Virus record (IMG/VR): IMGVR_UViG_3300050015_000600
Coordinates: 1 to 64,000 of that record
Direction: 5' to 3' (one strand)
DNA from: a virus
DNA: 64,000 nucleotides
In this document: positions 48,852-58,965 of the stretch, one piece after another
Layout of the letters: the number at the start of each line of letters is the position of its first letter
Position numbering within the stretch: position 1 is the stretch's first letter
Notes under the pieces: generated by a model
Seen by the model: the letters and a program-made list of their open reading frames with translations, nothing else
The model's database searches: none
Told to the model about the DNA's origin: nothing
Made by a program: the position numbers and the translations under genes

Positions 48852-49244
48852 ATGTCTGAAATAGACAAGATAAGATTTGGGTTTGTAAAGCCTAAGAAGC
48901 CTAAAAGTTATAAACCGCCAAAGCGTAACAAGATGGCTAAAATTGAGAGTATCGAATATATACAAGAACAAGTAGCTGAATATTTTGATATTCCAATTGA
49001 AGAATTAATCGGGCGAAGCCGAAAAAACGAATACATGATTCCACGGCATACTTCTATCGCGTTATGCGATGCTTTGCTACCGCACACAATGGTATGTATA
49101 GCAAGTCATCACGGCGACCGCGACCACGCAACTGGCATTAACTCACGTAAACAGTCGGAAAACATGATATTCACTGATCCGACATATCGCAAGCAGTTCA
49201 AAGAACTGAGAACAAATATAGAAATTTATTTTGGTATAAATTAA
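48852..49244 (+). CDS. DnaA domain IV-like DNA-binding protein
   Basis: 130 residues from the ATG at 48852 (MSEIDKIRFGFVKPKKPKSY). After a basic, Pro/Lys-rich lead, residues about 30-100 match the DnaA C-terminal domain: IQEQVAEYFDIPIEELIGRS, then RHTSIALC and the signature GDRDHATGINSRKQ (GxRDHxT). That domain recognises DnaA boxes. There is no AAA+ domain, so it cannot open an origin alone. It may direct or inhibit replication initiation at DnaA-type sites. Confidence 0.82.
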   Translation: MSEIDKIRFGFVKPKKPKSYKPPKRNKMAKIESIEYIQEQVAEYFDIPIEELIGRSRKNEYMIPRHTSIALCDALLPHTMVCIASHHGDRDHATGINSRKQSENMIFTDPTYRKQFKELRTNIEIYFGIN

Positions 49245-49286
49245 ACAAAAGAAAATAGTTCTTAATAATAAATAGTAATTAACGTT

Positions 49287-49384
49287 AATCCTGTGTTTTG
49301 GTACCTACCCATAATAATGAAATATAATGATACAACTGAAGCCATAAACACCTCAAATAATGCTAAAGCACAGGATTTTTTTTG
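49287..49384 (+). terminator. long-armed terminator-like hairpin
   Basis: AATCCTGTGTTTT (49287-49299) pairs with AAAGCACAGGATT (49365-49377), 13 bp including one wobble, and possibly three more pairs, followed by a run of eight T. The loop of about 60 nt is AT-rich and unpaired. It follows the DnaA-like gene. The large loop is unusual for a simple terminator. Confidence 0.6.
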
Positions 49385-49395
49385 AGAGAAGAAAA

Positions 49396-49920
49396 TTGAC
49401 AGTTAAAGATTTTCATATTACATACCAAATCCCGATCACTATAGTAAACTATGCTATAAAGTCGGGATTGTTGTATATCAGGGATAAGCACATCATAGAG
49501 GATGCCAATTTTACACATTTCCTTGCCCATAGCGAGCTTTTTACTGCACAAAACGTAAGAAGTGATGTCCAGGAGTTCTGGAGACGCTGTGTGCCGATTC
49601 ACAAGGATAATAATTGTAAAATATATGACCACCGCCGGAAGACAGGACGTAATTATTTTACTGTTTTTACCCGCGATGGATTGATTGAAACTTTTACTTC
49701 GAAAGTTATTGCTAAGAAATGGGCGAAAGCTCGCTTCGCTAAGCCAGTAAGAAAGCACAAAATATATCACTTGGCACTTACGTTAGAACAAATGGATTGG
49801 ATTATTACCTCCGGCAAGTGTGCAACACGCCAGGATATAATTGATAAAGTCAGCTATTATTACAATAGACAATTAGAAAAGAATAAATTAGAAGACGAGG
49901 TAGAGAATGCTCCCAAATAG
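49396..49920 (+). CDS. hypothetical protein
   Basis: 174 residues from a TTG at 49396 (read as MTVKDFHITYQIPITIVNYA), chosen because GAGAGAAG precedes it and the in-frame ATG at 49360 lies in the terminator stem. The first 40 residues look like a helix-turn-helix module and the middle is basic (YDHRRKTGRNYFTVFTRDGL). The end is a helix ending NKLEDEVENAPK. Possibly DNA-binding. Overlaps the next gene by 14 bases. Confidence 0.65.
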   Translation: MTVKDFHITYQIPITIVNYAIKSGLLYIRDKHIIEDANFTHFLAHSELFTAQNVRSDVQEFWRRCVPIHKDNNCKIYDHRRKTGRNYFTVFTRDGLIETFTSKVIAKKWAKARFAKPVRKHKIYHLALTLEQMDWIITSGKCATRQDIIDKVSYYYNRQLEKNKLEDEVENAPK

Positions 49921-50176
49921 GGTAATAGATGCAACACGAGTATTATATGTTGACGAAGTGCCATATACTATAAATCATACTTGGGGTTACAGTATGCCTT
50001 TTACCGACAAATTGCCTAATAAAGGTATTCAAATATTAAACCTTATTGGCACAGTTTTATACGAAACAATTTACGAATACTATGGTACAGTATGCGTAGA
50101 ACCGCCCTACGAAGACAATGATTATTTAAGGAATATAATAATACAAGCGCACATTAAAGAATCTGATATATTTTAA
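49907..50176 (+). CDS. hypothetical protein
   Basis: 89 residues beginning MLPNRVIDATRVLYVDEVPY; beta-rich, aromatic, ending IIIQAHIKESDIF. Function unknown. Confidence 0.64.
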   Translation: MLPNRVIDATRVLYVDEVPYTINHTWGYSMPFTDKLPNKGIQILNLIGTVLYETIYEYYGTVCVEPPYEDNDYLRNIIIQAHIKESDIF

Positions 50177-50187
50177 AGAGGTAGCAA

Positions 50188-50385
50188 ATGAAAGAATTTA
50201 AAGTAATAGTCGAAAATGACACGCAATGTAATAACGAATGTTGCGGTTTAGTCAAAATACCGTCAGGCTACATCTGCGCGGTTTATGAAAACGAACGGTT
50301 AAGCTGGTTCGAAGAAAAGTTTATCGCTGGCAATGGCGTAAGTAGATGTCAAAGTTGTTTAGAATGTTTTGGAGATGGAGAATAA
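50188..50385 (+). CDS. small Cys-rich protein
   Basis: 65 residues beginning MKEFKVIVENDTQCNNECCG, with later SRCQSCLECFGDGE: six to seven Cys in two groups, able to bind zinc. AAGAGGTAG precedes the start. Coupled to the next gene by TAATG. Function unknown. Confidence 0.66.
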   Translation: MKEFKVIVENDTQCNNECCGLVKIPSGYICAVYENERLSWFEEKFIAGNGVSRCQSCLECFGDGE

Positions 50386-50723
50386 TGTTAATAGACATAT
50401 ATCAAGACAGATTGCCAAAGGATATAACTTTGGATACCGTGGTCTATACTGCGGTGCTCTCAGGTGGCGACGAAGTGTTACAACATGATAAAGCATGGGA
50501 AACGCCCGAAGAATGCAGAAGCAAATGTTTTTGGTTCCAACAAATGCCTGATAGGGTTTCTCCGGTTTCTATGACATTTAAAGAATTTCTATTGAATACC
50601 TCTATGGGTATGAATCCATTTTACTCACTTGGGAAAATGGAAGTAATGGCTCGTTTCGGTATAAGCGTAATGCAAACTCTTTTAAAAGAATTATCTTTAA
50701 AAACTGACAGCTCTACTTCTTAA
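50385..50723 (+). CDS. hypothetical protein
   Basis: 112 residues from the ATG at 50385 (MLIDIYQDRLPKDITLDTVV), overlapping the previous stop. Alpha/beta, containing DEVLQHDKAWETPEECRSKC. It ends 10 bases inside the convergent gene on the other strand, with no obvious terminator between them. Function unknown. Confidence 0.64.
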   Translation: MLIDIYQDRLPKDITLDTVVYTAVLSGGDEVLQHDKAWETPEECRSKCFWFQQMPDRVSPVSMTFKEFLLNTSMGMNPFYSLGKMEVMARFGISVMQTLLKELSLKTDSSTS

Positions 50724-51078
50724 CAACTTCCATCCAATACAAATTAACTATAATTTCAAACGTAAAGTTCTTATCAAAGACATCAGTTAATTGTTTGAAA
50801 GAATAGAGAAATTTCTTATAAGCCCCCAAACTAAATATACGGGACGAAGTCGTTGATTTTAAATGGAAGATATATTTACTATCCATAAGATCAATGACTT
50901 TGTCCGTATTTATCTCAATCCTCTTGGCCATACACCTCAAAATATCCGAGTTGGTTAGATTCTCAAACCCAAAGAGTTCTATATAATAGTTCTTTATAGC
51001 GTCAAACCTCTCCCAAACATACTTTGGCGCATAGAGCGTTTTAGCCCTGATATTCCGCTTTACTTTGGCACTAGCCAT
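50713..51078 (-). CDS. hypothetical protein downstream of the ejection genes
   Basis: 121 residues beginning MASAKVKRNIRAKTLYAPKY, very basic at the start with a helical middle (NLTNSDILRCMAKRIEINTD). It may be nucleic-acid binding. Overlaps the next gene upstream by 8 bases and the convergent gene by 11. Function unknown. Confidence 0.65.
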   Translation of the reverse strand: MASAKVKRNIRAKTLYAPKYVWERFDAIKNYYIELFGFENLTNSDILRCMAKRIEINTDKVIDLMDSKYIFHLKSTTSSRIFSLGAYKKFLYSFKQLTDVFDKNFTFEIIVNLYWMEVVKK

Positions 51079-51802
51079 TGATAATATTCAATGTTTGTTC
51101 CAATCCCTTCGTATATCTCCACAAAGCCTTCAAAACCATATCTTTGTCTATCATATCCTCGTCATGTGTACTATCCCAGATTTGTTTACATCTCGGACAC
51201 ATAGTCACAGGAATACCGGTTAGTATTTTTATAATATGATTGCCGTAAGGCGGTATCGGTTCTTTGCCGCAGCAACAGCAGTCCTGGCTTATAAACCAGT
51301 CAAAATCGCTTAATTCGCAATTAATAGGCATAAAATTATTCAACCTAGTGCGAATCTGCTCTAATATTAAATATGCCTCTCTCTTAGTATCCTCCGCGTC
51401 ATACAATTTCTTCGCCTCCGCCGATATTATTTTCCAAGCCTTGTCTAAATTTTCCATCTTAACACTTACCTTCTTAATATTGTATCCATATACTTTATGT
51501 TCTAAAAATTGTTTTACTGTCGGGAATTCCGACTCTAAAAATTCATCAAATAATTCAGTTATTCCTCTATTGCTCTTGCCTATCCATAAAGCATAGTTAT
51601 ACTCATGGTGGCCACACTTATACTTTTGCCGGAGAACGTGGTTGTTCAAGCCCATCCGTTCTCTGTCGGCGATTACATTCTTTGATATTAAAAATAATGC
51701 TTCTAATTTTGTGTATTCCGCTAGTCTTAAACTATCCTCTAAGCTAGGCGTTTGCTGTACATAAGTCTTTGCGTAATTCCTTACTGTCATTCTTTTGGCC
51801 AT
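51071..51802 (-). CDS. hypothetical protein with a C-terminal zinc motif
   Basis: 243 residues. A helical N-terminal two thirds (MAKRMTVRNYAKTYVQQTPS) is followed by CCCCGKEPIPPYGN and VTMCPRCKQIWDST near residues 175-210, a probable zinc site. AGGAGCATCAG precedes the start. It sits 24 bases after the 2377-aa gene and may be part of the virion or a late regulator. Not recognised. Confidence 0.68.
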   Translation of the reverse strand: MAKRMTVRNYAKTYVQQTPSLEDSLRLAEYTKLEALFLISKNVIADRERMGLNNHVLRQKYKCGHHEYNYALWIGKSNRGITELFDEFLESEFPTVKQFLEHKVYGYNIKKVSVKMENLDKAWKIISAEAKKLYDAEDTKREAYLILEQIRTRLNNFMPINCELSDFDWFISQDCCCCGKEPIPPYGNHIIKILTGIPVTMCPRCKQIWDSTHDEDMIDKDMVLKALWRYTKGLEQTLNIING

Positions 51803-51826
51803 CTGATGCTCCTTTCGTTTGGCTGT

Positions 51827-54800
51827 TTATTCCTGTTCTTTTTCTATGTATTCTATGTTCCCTTCCGCATCTTTTTTGATTGTAAAGAACGGATTGCTTT
51901 TTTGTTGTCCTTTTTTCTCCGGCTCTGCGATGCCTTTTAACTTCTTGTTCATTTTGTCCAAAGCGTAATAATAACCTTTCTCGTTTTCATTTTTATCCGA
52001 TAGCGATGATTCGTTGCCGTCTTTATCTACTAACACGGGTTCATCAAATTTTATACTGCCGGCGTCTATGCCTAAATTGTATCTTTCCGCCGCAGTCTTC
52101 ACAAGCTCAAAACTTGCTTTGCTTTGATAATACTCCGCCGCCCATTTAATAAGTTGCTTGGTATATGGTAATACTTTCTCATCTTTAATAGACGGCAGTT
52201 GCCCGTATCCGTGCGCCGCTGTCGCTACTTCGTCTTTGTGATTCTTAATATATTCCGTTATCATTAACTGACTATGCTGAATATACGGAGTATATGCCAT
52301 ATCTATAAGTCCTGCCCCATTTTTCATGTCCTGCGCATGAGCTAACCAATCTTTGTCTTGTGTCATCTGTGCTATCAACGCACCTTTTTTTAATGTTGTT
52401 TTGTATGTCAACATAGGCGCGGTTGCTATATCTGTTAAGTATGTTATCTTTTGTTCTTCGTTTGTTAATGGATTTTTCGTATTAAAAGCAGTGTCCGAAA
52501 TATCATATTCGTTCAAACTTTGTCCACCGAACATATCAGCGAAACCATCCGCAAAAGTGTATGGAATGTTTACTGTTTTGCCATTGACAACCTTTTGTAT
52601 AGGGTTCCCGTCTTTATCCATCTTTATTCCTGCTATAGCCTGTTTCGCTGTATGTATAGAATATTTCAATATCGTTGGCACGAAGAAACCTTCACTTGCC
52701 TTGCCAATAGCCTGCCATACGTTTCCGTCTTTATTTGCTTTATCAAAATCCTTGACGAATTTTTCAAATTGCCCTGGTAATACAGGTGTGAAATAACCAT
52801 ATACTCCCGCATTGTCTGATAGATTGACACCACTCAGCACGCTAAATATACTGTACTTTATTATTTTGTGAAATATACTATAAGCATCCTCCGACATTCC
52901 CATCTCTAAAGCTATTTTTTTTGCTTCTTCTTCGTAATGCTCTAATTTCGTCTGTGCTGTAGCCGACCATTTGCCACCATTCATAAATAGTTCACCGGTC
53001 GCAAGCATAGTTGTTATCTCTGTAACGCCTATTACGGCTCTCGCGCCACCTATCAAAGTTAATGTTCCTACTGTAGTCAATGCTCTGCCCGCACTTGTAA
53101 ATAATGTCGCCGTCTTCTTTAATCCGCCATCTGTTAATTGGAAATCTATAATAGGTTTTCTAAATATCTGATACCAATTAAATGTTTGATTTAATGCCGG
53201 TTTAGTAAGTAACAATAATGGTCTTGTAAACATATTCCCAGCAATCAGTTTAGTTATCGGTGCTATATCATAATTGCCGTATTTGCCATGTGCTAAATCT
53301 GATGCTAAAGCACCCCTGAAGACTGCCTCGTCGAGCCAGTCTTGGACTTTGCTGAACCCGCTATTCTCAAATGAATTCTCTCTCATCCAATAACCGGATG
53401 CTGTAGCCGCGGTAGCGGAACGCATATTTAACTCACCCAGCTTCATTGCGAAGAATGCTGTGTGTATAGCGTTGTCTATCCATCCTTGAGCACCTACGTT
53501 ATGTACAGGATCAATCATGTAAATATCACTATGCAATTGATTCTCCCAAACGCGCTTAACAAGCTCGTGAGAGCTTATGTGCGGATTACCTTCTATTGGA
53601 TTAAATACTTTGCTTGGACGCGGTTTATTGGCCTCTATAGAGCCATATTTCGCCATTCCTCTCCATGCTCTCCCCGTGTTAGACAAAGAGTTTGCAAAGA
53701 AGTTCTTGCCATGACTGAATAAAGAACCGCCAATAATGTCTTTTGCTAAGGCTTGCCCTGCTAAACCCATTACTACGTTCTTCACCGGAGCACGGAAAGT
53801 AAAAAGCAATTTAAAAGCAGTACCCATTGCTAGCATTTGCGACACTTGTCCAAAGTCAACAGTAATACCTTTGAATATTCCTTTGTAATCACCCTTTTTG
53901 TCATCCCATTTGGCTGGCATTTCGTATTGCCCTGTCAAAAAGAACTTATTTGCCGGAACCGACGTACTATTTATTATTTGCTCCAAATATGCATTGTAAT
54001 TATTATTAATGCCTAATATATTTTGCGACTGCAATTGTTTTATAGCTTCGCCGTTCAAAGCATGCGAAGTTAAAGACGATTTAGCATTGTCTATAGTTGA
54101 CGTACCTGTGTCTATTACATATTGGTATATATCATGCGCGGACATCTCGTCTAAGTTTAATATTCTGAAGTTACCCGTGCGCTGGTTTATCGGTCTGCGT
54201 GTCATACTGCCAAATATAACATCGTATAGCCATTTGTTTCCATACGCAATTATGTTCTCTTTTTGCACTAACTCTTGCAGTCTTTTAATTTGTTTGTTAT
54301 TCTCGTCAATATGTGCAGATATTTCAGGATCGCCGGTTTCTCCTAGTTCTATCATCGGGTCTTGCTCCGCTTCTAATGTTGTTATCATTCCGGTGATTTC
54401 TTCAATGTCCTGCGTATCTATCGGTGTTTTTTTTGTCACTAATTTGATAGCCAATTGCTCGGCTTTTTGTTTGTTAGTTATATATTTTAACTTCTCTTTT
54501 GCTATATTACGGACATAGTACGAGCGCACCTCGCCGGTTTCTTTATTTTCCCAAAACCCTGTATTTGGTGTTTCCATAGGTGTAAAACCATCACGCGTTA
54601 AATATCCTCGCGCTTTTTTATCAGCCGTAACACCGTTGTTATCGTATATTACACCTTTGTACGGCTCAGAGCCGTCTGCTGTTTGCCTAATAGATGTGCG
54701 TACATACTTACCTTCGGAATTTAATTCTACCGTTCGTATGATTGCTATATTATATTTCCCTTGCGACACCGTGCCTACTACGTTTTGGTATGGATTGTTT

Positions 54801-57800
54801 GCCATATCGTCTATACGCTCTATGTTGCGCAACCCTTCATTCAATTCTAATAAATCACGCCTGCCGGATAGTATCATCTTTTTTGTAACTTTTATATCCG
54901 CTTGTATGTCGTCTATCTTTTGAGTATTATTGGTTCTTTTTGCTTCTCTTTGGTCATTACGTATTGCGCGTAAGTATTCCGAATATTTATCCAATTCTTC
55001 ATTTAACTTAGATTTTGCAGCAGATAGCTCTTTTTTCATTTCCGGTAATTTTGCATACGGTACGTCAAGTAATCTCCAGCTCTCCGCTTCCATTGTAACA
55101 TTTTGCAAAGCACGCTGGTAAGCATCGTACAACGGTTTTTTTAACATTAAAACACCTATTTGCGCCTCTGTTAATGATTCGCCGTCAACCTTTGTGTTCC
55201 GTAGTATGTTAGCCTGCCCCTCAGGACTGTTTAATTCTGATATGAGTTTATTTGTCGCTTCTGTTCCGGTTAATACCGCGCCATCCTCGAGTGTGTATGT
55301 TTGCGGTCTAAATGATAAATCTCTCAACTTGCGTAAATATTCAACATAACCGTTGCTCAAAAATGCCATTTCCTTTTTACCTGATGTCTCCATCGCGCCT
55401 AATGCTTTTGAACCTACGGTTTTTGTACCTGTTGCTTTGATTAAAGCATGATAAGCCTCGTCAACCTTTTCGACTACGGGTGTTAATTTGTTTAGTGATA
55501 CATCTATGCTCCTATAAAGTTTACTTGGCATAGGTAAATCAAACAATCCTTGATTTACTTCATATTGTGCATATTGCGGGTATCCAGCTGTTATAGAAAA
55601 CTCTCGTGCCGCTACACCAGGAAAAGCGTCAAATATCGTTGTGCCTACCGCTGTTTGTAATTTATCTAATTTCTTTGCCGTTGCTACCACACTTTCAAAA
55701 TTCGGCGCGCCAATACTTTCAGGATGTTGTGCCGCGGATGACATAGCAATATCATTTGGTATAGTTGTCCTGCCGTATTTGTATTTTGATTGCATAACTC
55801 TACCTTTTATGAAGCTATACGCCATACCGCCAACTATCAAAGCACCAAGTCCTATTATTGCTACCCCGCCTATGCTGGCTTCATTTGTACCATCGTCATT
55901 ACCATACAATTCATCTAATATACCCGCCGTCATTAATCCTATGCCGGCCATAGATTGTACATTATTAGCGTATATAAGCGATTCTCCGGCGAAGGCTACA
56001 GCCAAGCGGTCTTCTACCCATTCGTTAAAAGGCTGTACAGGCTCTACTTTTTCGTCAACGTTATTAGCATACTTCTTCCAATCTTTTAACCATTGCGGGT
56101 TCTCTGCTATTATCTGCGCTTTCACAGCTTCTTGGTCGCCGCGCATCCATGTATTAAGTTTCTCTACACTCCAACTTTTTGGTACGTCCGAAACAATTGG
56201 CTTCTTCTTCGCCTTTGGCTTCTTCGTTTCCTTTGCTACTTCCGCCTCAGCTTGCACGGCTAATTCTTCTTCCGTAGGCGGTGGTGCGTCCTCTAACATG
56301 TTATTGTCTTTAATAACCAATACTTCTTCGTCGTAATTTTTTGCCATGGATTTAATATTACTACGAACCTGTTCCCCCTTGCTGCGTATTTCCGCATCTG
56401 TTGAATTTGCAAACAATGGGCGAAGGAAAGTCATATATTTCTCATCCGACTTGCTTGGCTTCTTTTGTGCTACGATATACAACGCTTTGTCTATATCGCT
56501 TTCAAACTCTAATTTGAATAGATTTTCACCATATCCGTACCTTGGCTTTGCTCCGGTTAGTTCAGTAGATAATTTCTTGCCTTTTTGGTTTACAATAGCA
56601 GGTTCCTCTGCTTTAACCTCCGGCGCAGGAACCGCACTGTTATCTGTAGGTAAGGCTTCAGGCTTGGCGATAATTGAAGGTGCCGTATTCTCTACAGCGG
56701 TCATTTGAGCCACAGTAGTCGCCGCTGTGCGTATTTTAGCGTCCGCGTCTATTTCTATGTTGTTTAAAGTCGAAGGCACCGCCTTGCCGTCTGTACCGGC
56801 AAAAGTATCCTTAGAATAAAAATCAAACAAAGCGTCTTCAATCTTTTTACTACCCGCAATACTATACATACCGATAGTTTTCTCTAACCAATTATCGGGA
56901 AATGTATTCTGTATGCGCGTCCTAACAAAATCAGTAACGTTTTTAAGTTCTACCTGAGCGACAAATTCCTCCGCTTTAGTGACCGATTCGCCATTGATTA
57001 TTTTGTCGTGTATGGAACCATCAAAGCCGTCTTTTATAGTAGCCGATATTGGCAGATTATCCATATTAAGCATATTAAATACTTTTACGATAGGTACTTT
57101 CTCGCCAAATATCTGCGTAGCCGCTAATTGCGCTTGATGAGCAAACTCTATCTTAGCCTTTGTGTCTTTAGCTTTTGGCGCATCGCCTTCTTTTACAGCA
57201 CTTAAATCCGTATCTTTGAAGCCTGCTACCCATTCCTTGCCTAGCTTACCTCCAGGTTTCATACCATCTGCATTTATCTTTGTCACCATCTCTTGTATAG
57301 CCGGTACATCAGGCTTAGTTTCTACCGCTACGGGTGCCGGAAGATTGCCTGCTTTAACTGTTTCAGCTATGCGCTCTACAGCATTCTTAGCTTGCACAGG
57401 CGCGTTTTTAGCTATATCAACAATATCCCTATTGCTAATTATAATATTACCATTTGCTTTTGGCACGTCAGCCAATTTAGTATCTAACTCCGCATCCCCA
57501 GTAGGTTTGTAAGGTATAGCAGATACACCGTCTAAATCTATTTTGTTTTCTATTATCCATTTTGAACGATTTTGAAACGTCGGTGCATATTTATTGATAA
57601 AAGCCGGCACTTGTGCCGCTAAATGGAACCCTATTCCTGCCGCGGCTGTCAAACCCGCTACTTTAGCACTTTCTGTAGCCGCTTGCTGGTCACTCCCGCC
57701 GTTATCTTTAATCATTTTATACGTAGCACCGCCAACACTTGCCATGTTGGTTGCTTGTTCTGCAACAAAAGCCTTTAAAGCAGGATTCGCAGTGACATTT

Positions 57801-58960
57801 TTTAGGATATAATTACCTATAACAGGACTAACCATATTCCCCGCACCATATATTGCCATCAAAGCCGGAGCTTGCGCGCTGTCTATATATCCTTTATTTA
57901 CCATGTTTTCGACTTGCACAAAGTCAACACCGTTCTGTACGCTTGCTTGTATGATACCGCGTAAAACAGGCGACGCTTCTCTGAAATAACCGCCTAAACT
58001 ACTGCCTGCAAAAAGCGAAGTCGCTAAATCACCTACCATTTCGCCTTGCTGACCTATCGTCTGTTGCCCTAATGGATAGTCGGGCGATTTACCTGTAAAA
58101 TACCTTGCTCCGGTACCTAATAAACCTGTTGCAAACGTTTCCGCCTTTGAAGTTGGTCTATTAAACGAGTTTGGTGCCACTCCTGTTGGTGGAATATACA
58201 TAGACGAAGTTCCGTGCATAGCCATTCCACCCGCATTTGTCCAGCTATTCAACGCTACCGGTTGGAAGCTACCATCTTTTTGCGAATGCGCTATCGGATA
58301 AGGCTCCCATTTGCCATTATTAGCCCTATGCAAGCCTCCGGCTTCATCTAAATGCAACGTGTTATCTTTTATGCCCTGTTGTACTATCGCTGGGTCTAAG
58401 GGCTTTCCTGCCGGATATAATGCTTCAGGGTCTGCTATATTAGCTGCTCTTTTGCCTGTGCCTTGTGTTTGAGCCATCAGTAATTTACGCTCGGCTTCTT
58501 TCACTTTATCTATCTTTTGTTCTTCAATAGACTTTGGCATTGTAGCAGGTTGGTTTTGATATTGCTGTTTCGCTTCTGCTTGGTACGCCGCACCCTGTAA
58601 ATTCTCTTGTAGAGTCTTGCTTTGTGTTATTTGCGCTTGGTCAAGCGTCGGCTTCTTACCCGTCTTGTCCAGCATGGCGCGCACAGGGTCAACCTTAGGC
58701 GTAACTGGTGCTGTCGCTACCGTGCCTGCGTTCTGTGACTTCTGCAAAGGTGCTGTGTATGGTGCTTGCGTTACATTGCCATAGCTCGGATTAAGATATG
58801 TCCCTTGCGTGTTAGAAGAAGAAGGCGTAGGTTGTACGCCTTGCTCTTTAGCGTTAAGTGAATCAATAATAGCATTTGCTTTTTCGTATTCGTATTTGCC
58901 TACACCATATTTTAATTGGTCAACATCCGATACTTGTCCTGGTTTTATTAATGGTATCAT
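51827..58960 (-). CDS. giant internal virion / ejection protein (2377 aa)
   Basis: An uninterrupted frame of 2377 residues. The N-terminal 250 residues are Gln/Pro/Thr-rich and look disordered. Several Ala/Gly-rich hydrophobic stretches (for example GVAIIGLGALIVGGMAYSFI near the middle) and long coiled coils follow, with another membrane-like segment in the last third (TTVGTLTLIGGARAVIGV). Proteins of this size and composition next to other internal proteins are ejected into the cell to build the DNA-entry channel or deliver enzymes in T7-, N4- and crAss-like podoviruses. No polymerase or transglycosylase motif was found by eye. Confidence 0.8.
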   Translation of the reverse strand: MIPLIKPGQVSDVDQLKYGVGKYEYEKANAIIDSLNAKEQGVQPTPSSSNTQGTYLNPSYGNVTQAPYTAPLQKSQNAGTVATAPVTPKVDPVRAMLDKTGKKPTLDQAQITQSKTLQENLQGAAYQAEAKQQYQNQPATMPKSIEEQKIDKVKEAERKLLMAQTQGTGKRAANIADPEALYPAGKPLDPAIVQQGIKDNTLHLDEAGGLHRANNGKWEPYPIAHSQKDGSFQPVALNSWTNAGGMAMHGTSSMYIPPTGVAPNSFNRPTSKAETFATGLLGTGARYFTGKSPDYPLGQQTIGQQGEMVGDLATSLFAGSSLGGYFREASPVLRGIIQASVQNGVDFVQVENMVNKGYIDSAQAPALMAIYGAGNMVSPVIGNYILKNVTANPALKAFVAEQATNMASVGGATYKMIKDNGGSDQQAATESAKVAGLTAAAGIGFHLAAQVPAFINKYAPTFQNRSKWIIENKIDLDGVSAIPYKPTGDAELDTKLADVPKANGNIIISNRDIVDIAKNAPVQAKNAVERIAETVKAGNLPAPVAVETKPDVPAIQEMVTKINADGMKPGGKLGKEWVAGFKDTDLSAVKEGDAPKAKDTKAKIEFAHQAQLAATQIFGEKVPIVKVFNMLNMDNLPISATIKDGFDGSIHDKIINGESVTKAEEFVAQVELKNVTDFVRTRIQNTFPDNWLEKTIGMYSIAGSKKIEDALFDFYSKDTFAGTDGKAVPSTLNNIEIDADAKIRTAATTVAQMTAVENTAPSIIAKPEALPTDNSAVPAPEVKAEEPAIVNQKGKKLSTELTGAKPRYGYGENLFKLEFESDIDKALYIVAQKKPSKSDEKYMTFLRPLFANSTDAEIRSKGEQVRSNIKSMAKNYDEEVLVIKDNNMLEDAPPPTEEELAVQAEAEVAKETKKPKAKKKPIVSDVPKSWSVEKLNTWMRGDQEAVKAQIIAENPQWLKDWKKYANNVDEKVEPVQPFNEWVEDRLAVAFAGESLIYANNVQSMAGIGLMTAGILDELYGNDDGTNEASIGGVAIIGLGALIVGGMAYSFIKGRVMQSKYKYGRTTIPNDIAMSSAAQHPESIGAPNFESVVATAKKLDKLQTAVGTTIFDAFPGVAAREFSITAGYPQYAQYEVNQGLFDLPMPSKLYRSIDVSLNKLTPVVEKVDEAYHALIKATGTKTVGSKALGAMETSGKKEMAFLSNGYVEYLRKLRDLSFRPQTYTLEDGAVLTGTEATNKLISELNSPEGQANILRNTKVDGESLTEAQIGVLMLKKPLYDAYQRALQNVTMEAESWRLLDVPYAKLPEMKKELSAAKSKLNEELDKYSEYLRAIRNDQREAKRTNNTQKIDDIQADIKVTKKMILSGRRDLLELNEGLRNIERIDDMANNPYQNVVGTVSQGKYNIAIIRTVELNSEGKYVRTSIRQTADGSEPYKGVIYDNNGVTADKKARGYLTRDGFTPMETPNTGFWENKETGEVRSYYVRNIAKEKLKYITNKQKAEQLAIKLVTKKTPIDTQDIEEITGMITTLEAEQDPMIELGETGDPEISAHIDENNKQIKRLQELVQKENIIAYGNKWLYDVIFGSMTRRPINQRTGNFRILNLDEMSAHDIYQYVIDTGTSTIDNAKSSLTSHALNGEAIKQLQSQNILGINNNYNAYLEQIINSTSVPANKFFLTGQYEMPAKWDDKKGDYKGIFKGITVDFGQVSQMLAMGTAFKLLFTFRAPVKNVVMGLAGQALAKDIIGGSLFSHGKNFFANSLSNTGRAWRGMAKYGSIEANKPRPSKVFNPIEGNPHISSHELVKRVWENQLHSDIYMIDPVHNVGAQGWIDNAIHTAFFAMKLGELNMRSATAATASGYWMRENSFENSGFSKVQDWLDEAVFRGALASDLAHGKYGNYDIAPITKLIAGNMFTRPLLLLTKPALNQTFNWYQIFRKPIIDFQLTDGGLKKTATLFTSAGRALTTVGTLTLIGGARAVIGVTEITTMLATGELFMNGGKWSATAQTKLEHYEEEAKKIALEMGMSEDAYSIFHKIIKYSIFSVLSGVNLSDNAGVYGYFTPVLPGQFEKFVKDFDKANKDGNVWQAIGKASEGFFVPTILKYSIHTAKQAIAGIKMDKDGNPIQKVVNGKTVNIPYTFADGFADMFGGQSLNEYDISDTAFNTKNPLTNEEQKITYLTDIATAPMLTYKTTLKKGALIAQMTQDKDWLAHAQDMKNGAGLIDMAYTPYIQHSQLMITEYIKNHKDEVATAAHGYGQLPSIKDEKVLPYTKQLIKWAAEYYQSKASFELVKTAAERYNLGIDAGSIKFDEPVLVDKDGNESSLSDKNENEKGYYYALDKMNKKLKGIAEPEKKGQQKSNPFFTIKKDAEGNIEYIEKEQE

Positions 58961-58965
58961 AATAA

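Noticed and set aside
51827-58960. Virion RNA polymerase (N4-type) inside the giant protein
   Set aside because: No polymerase catalytic motif could be picked out by eye; kept only as something to test.
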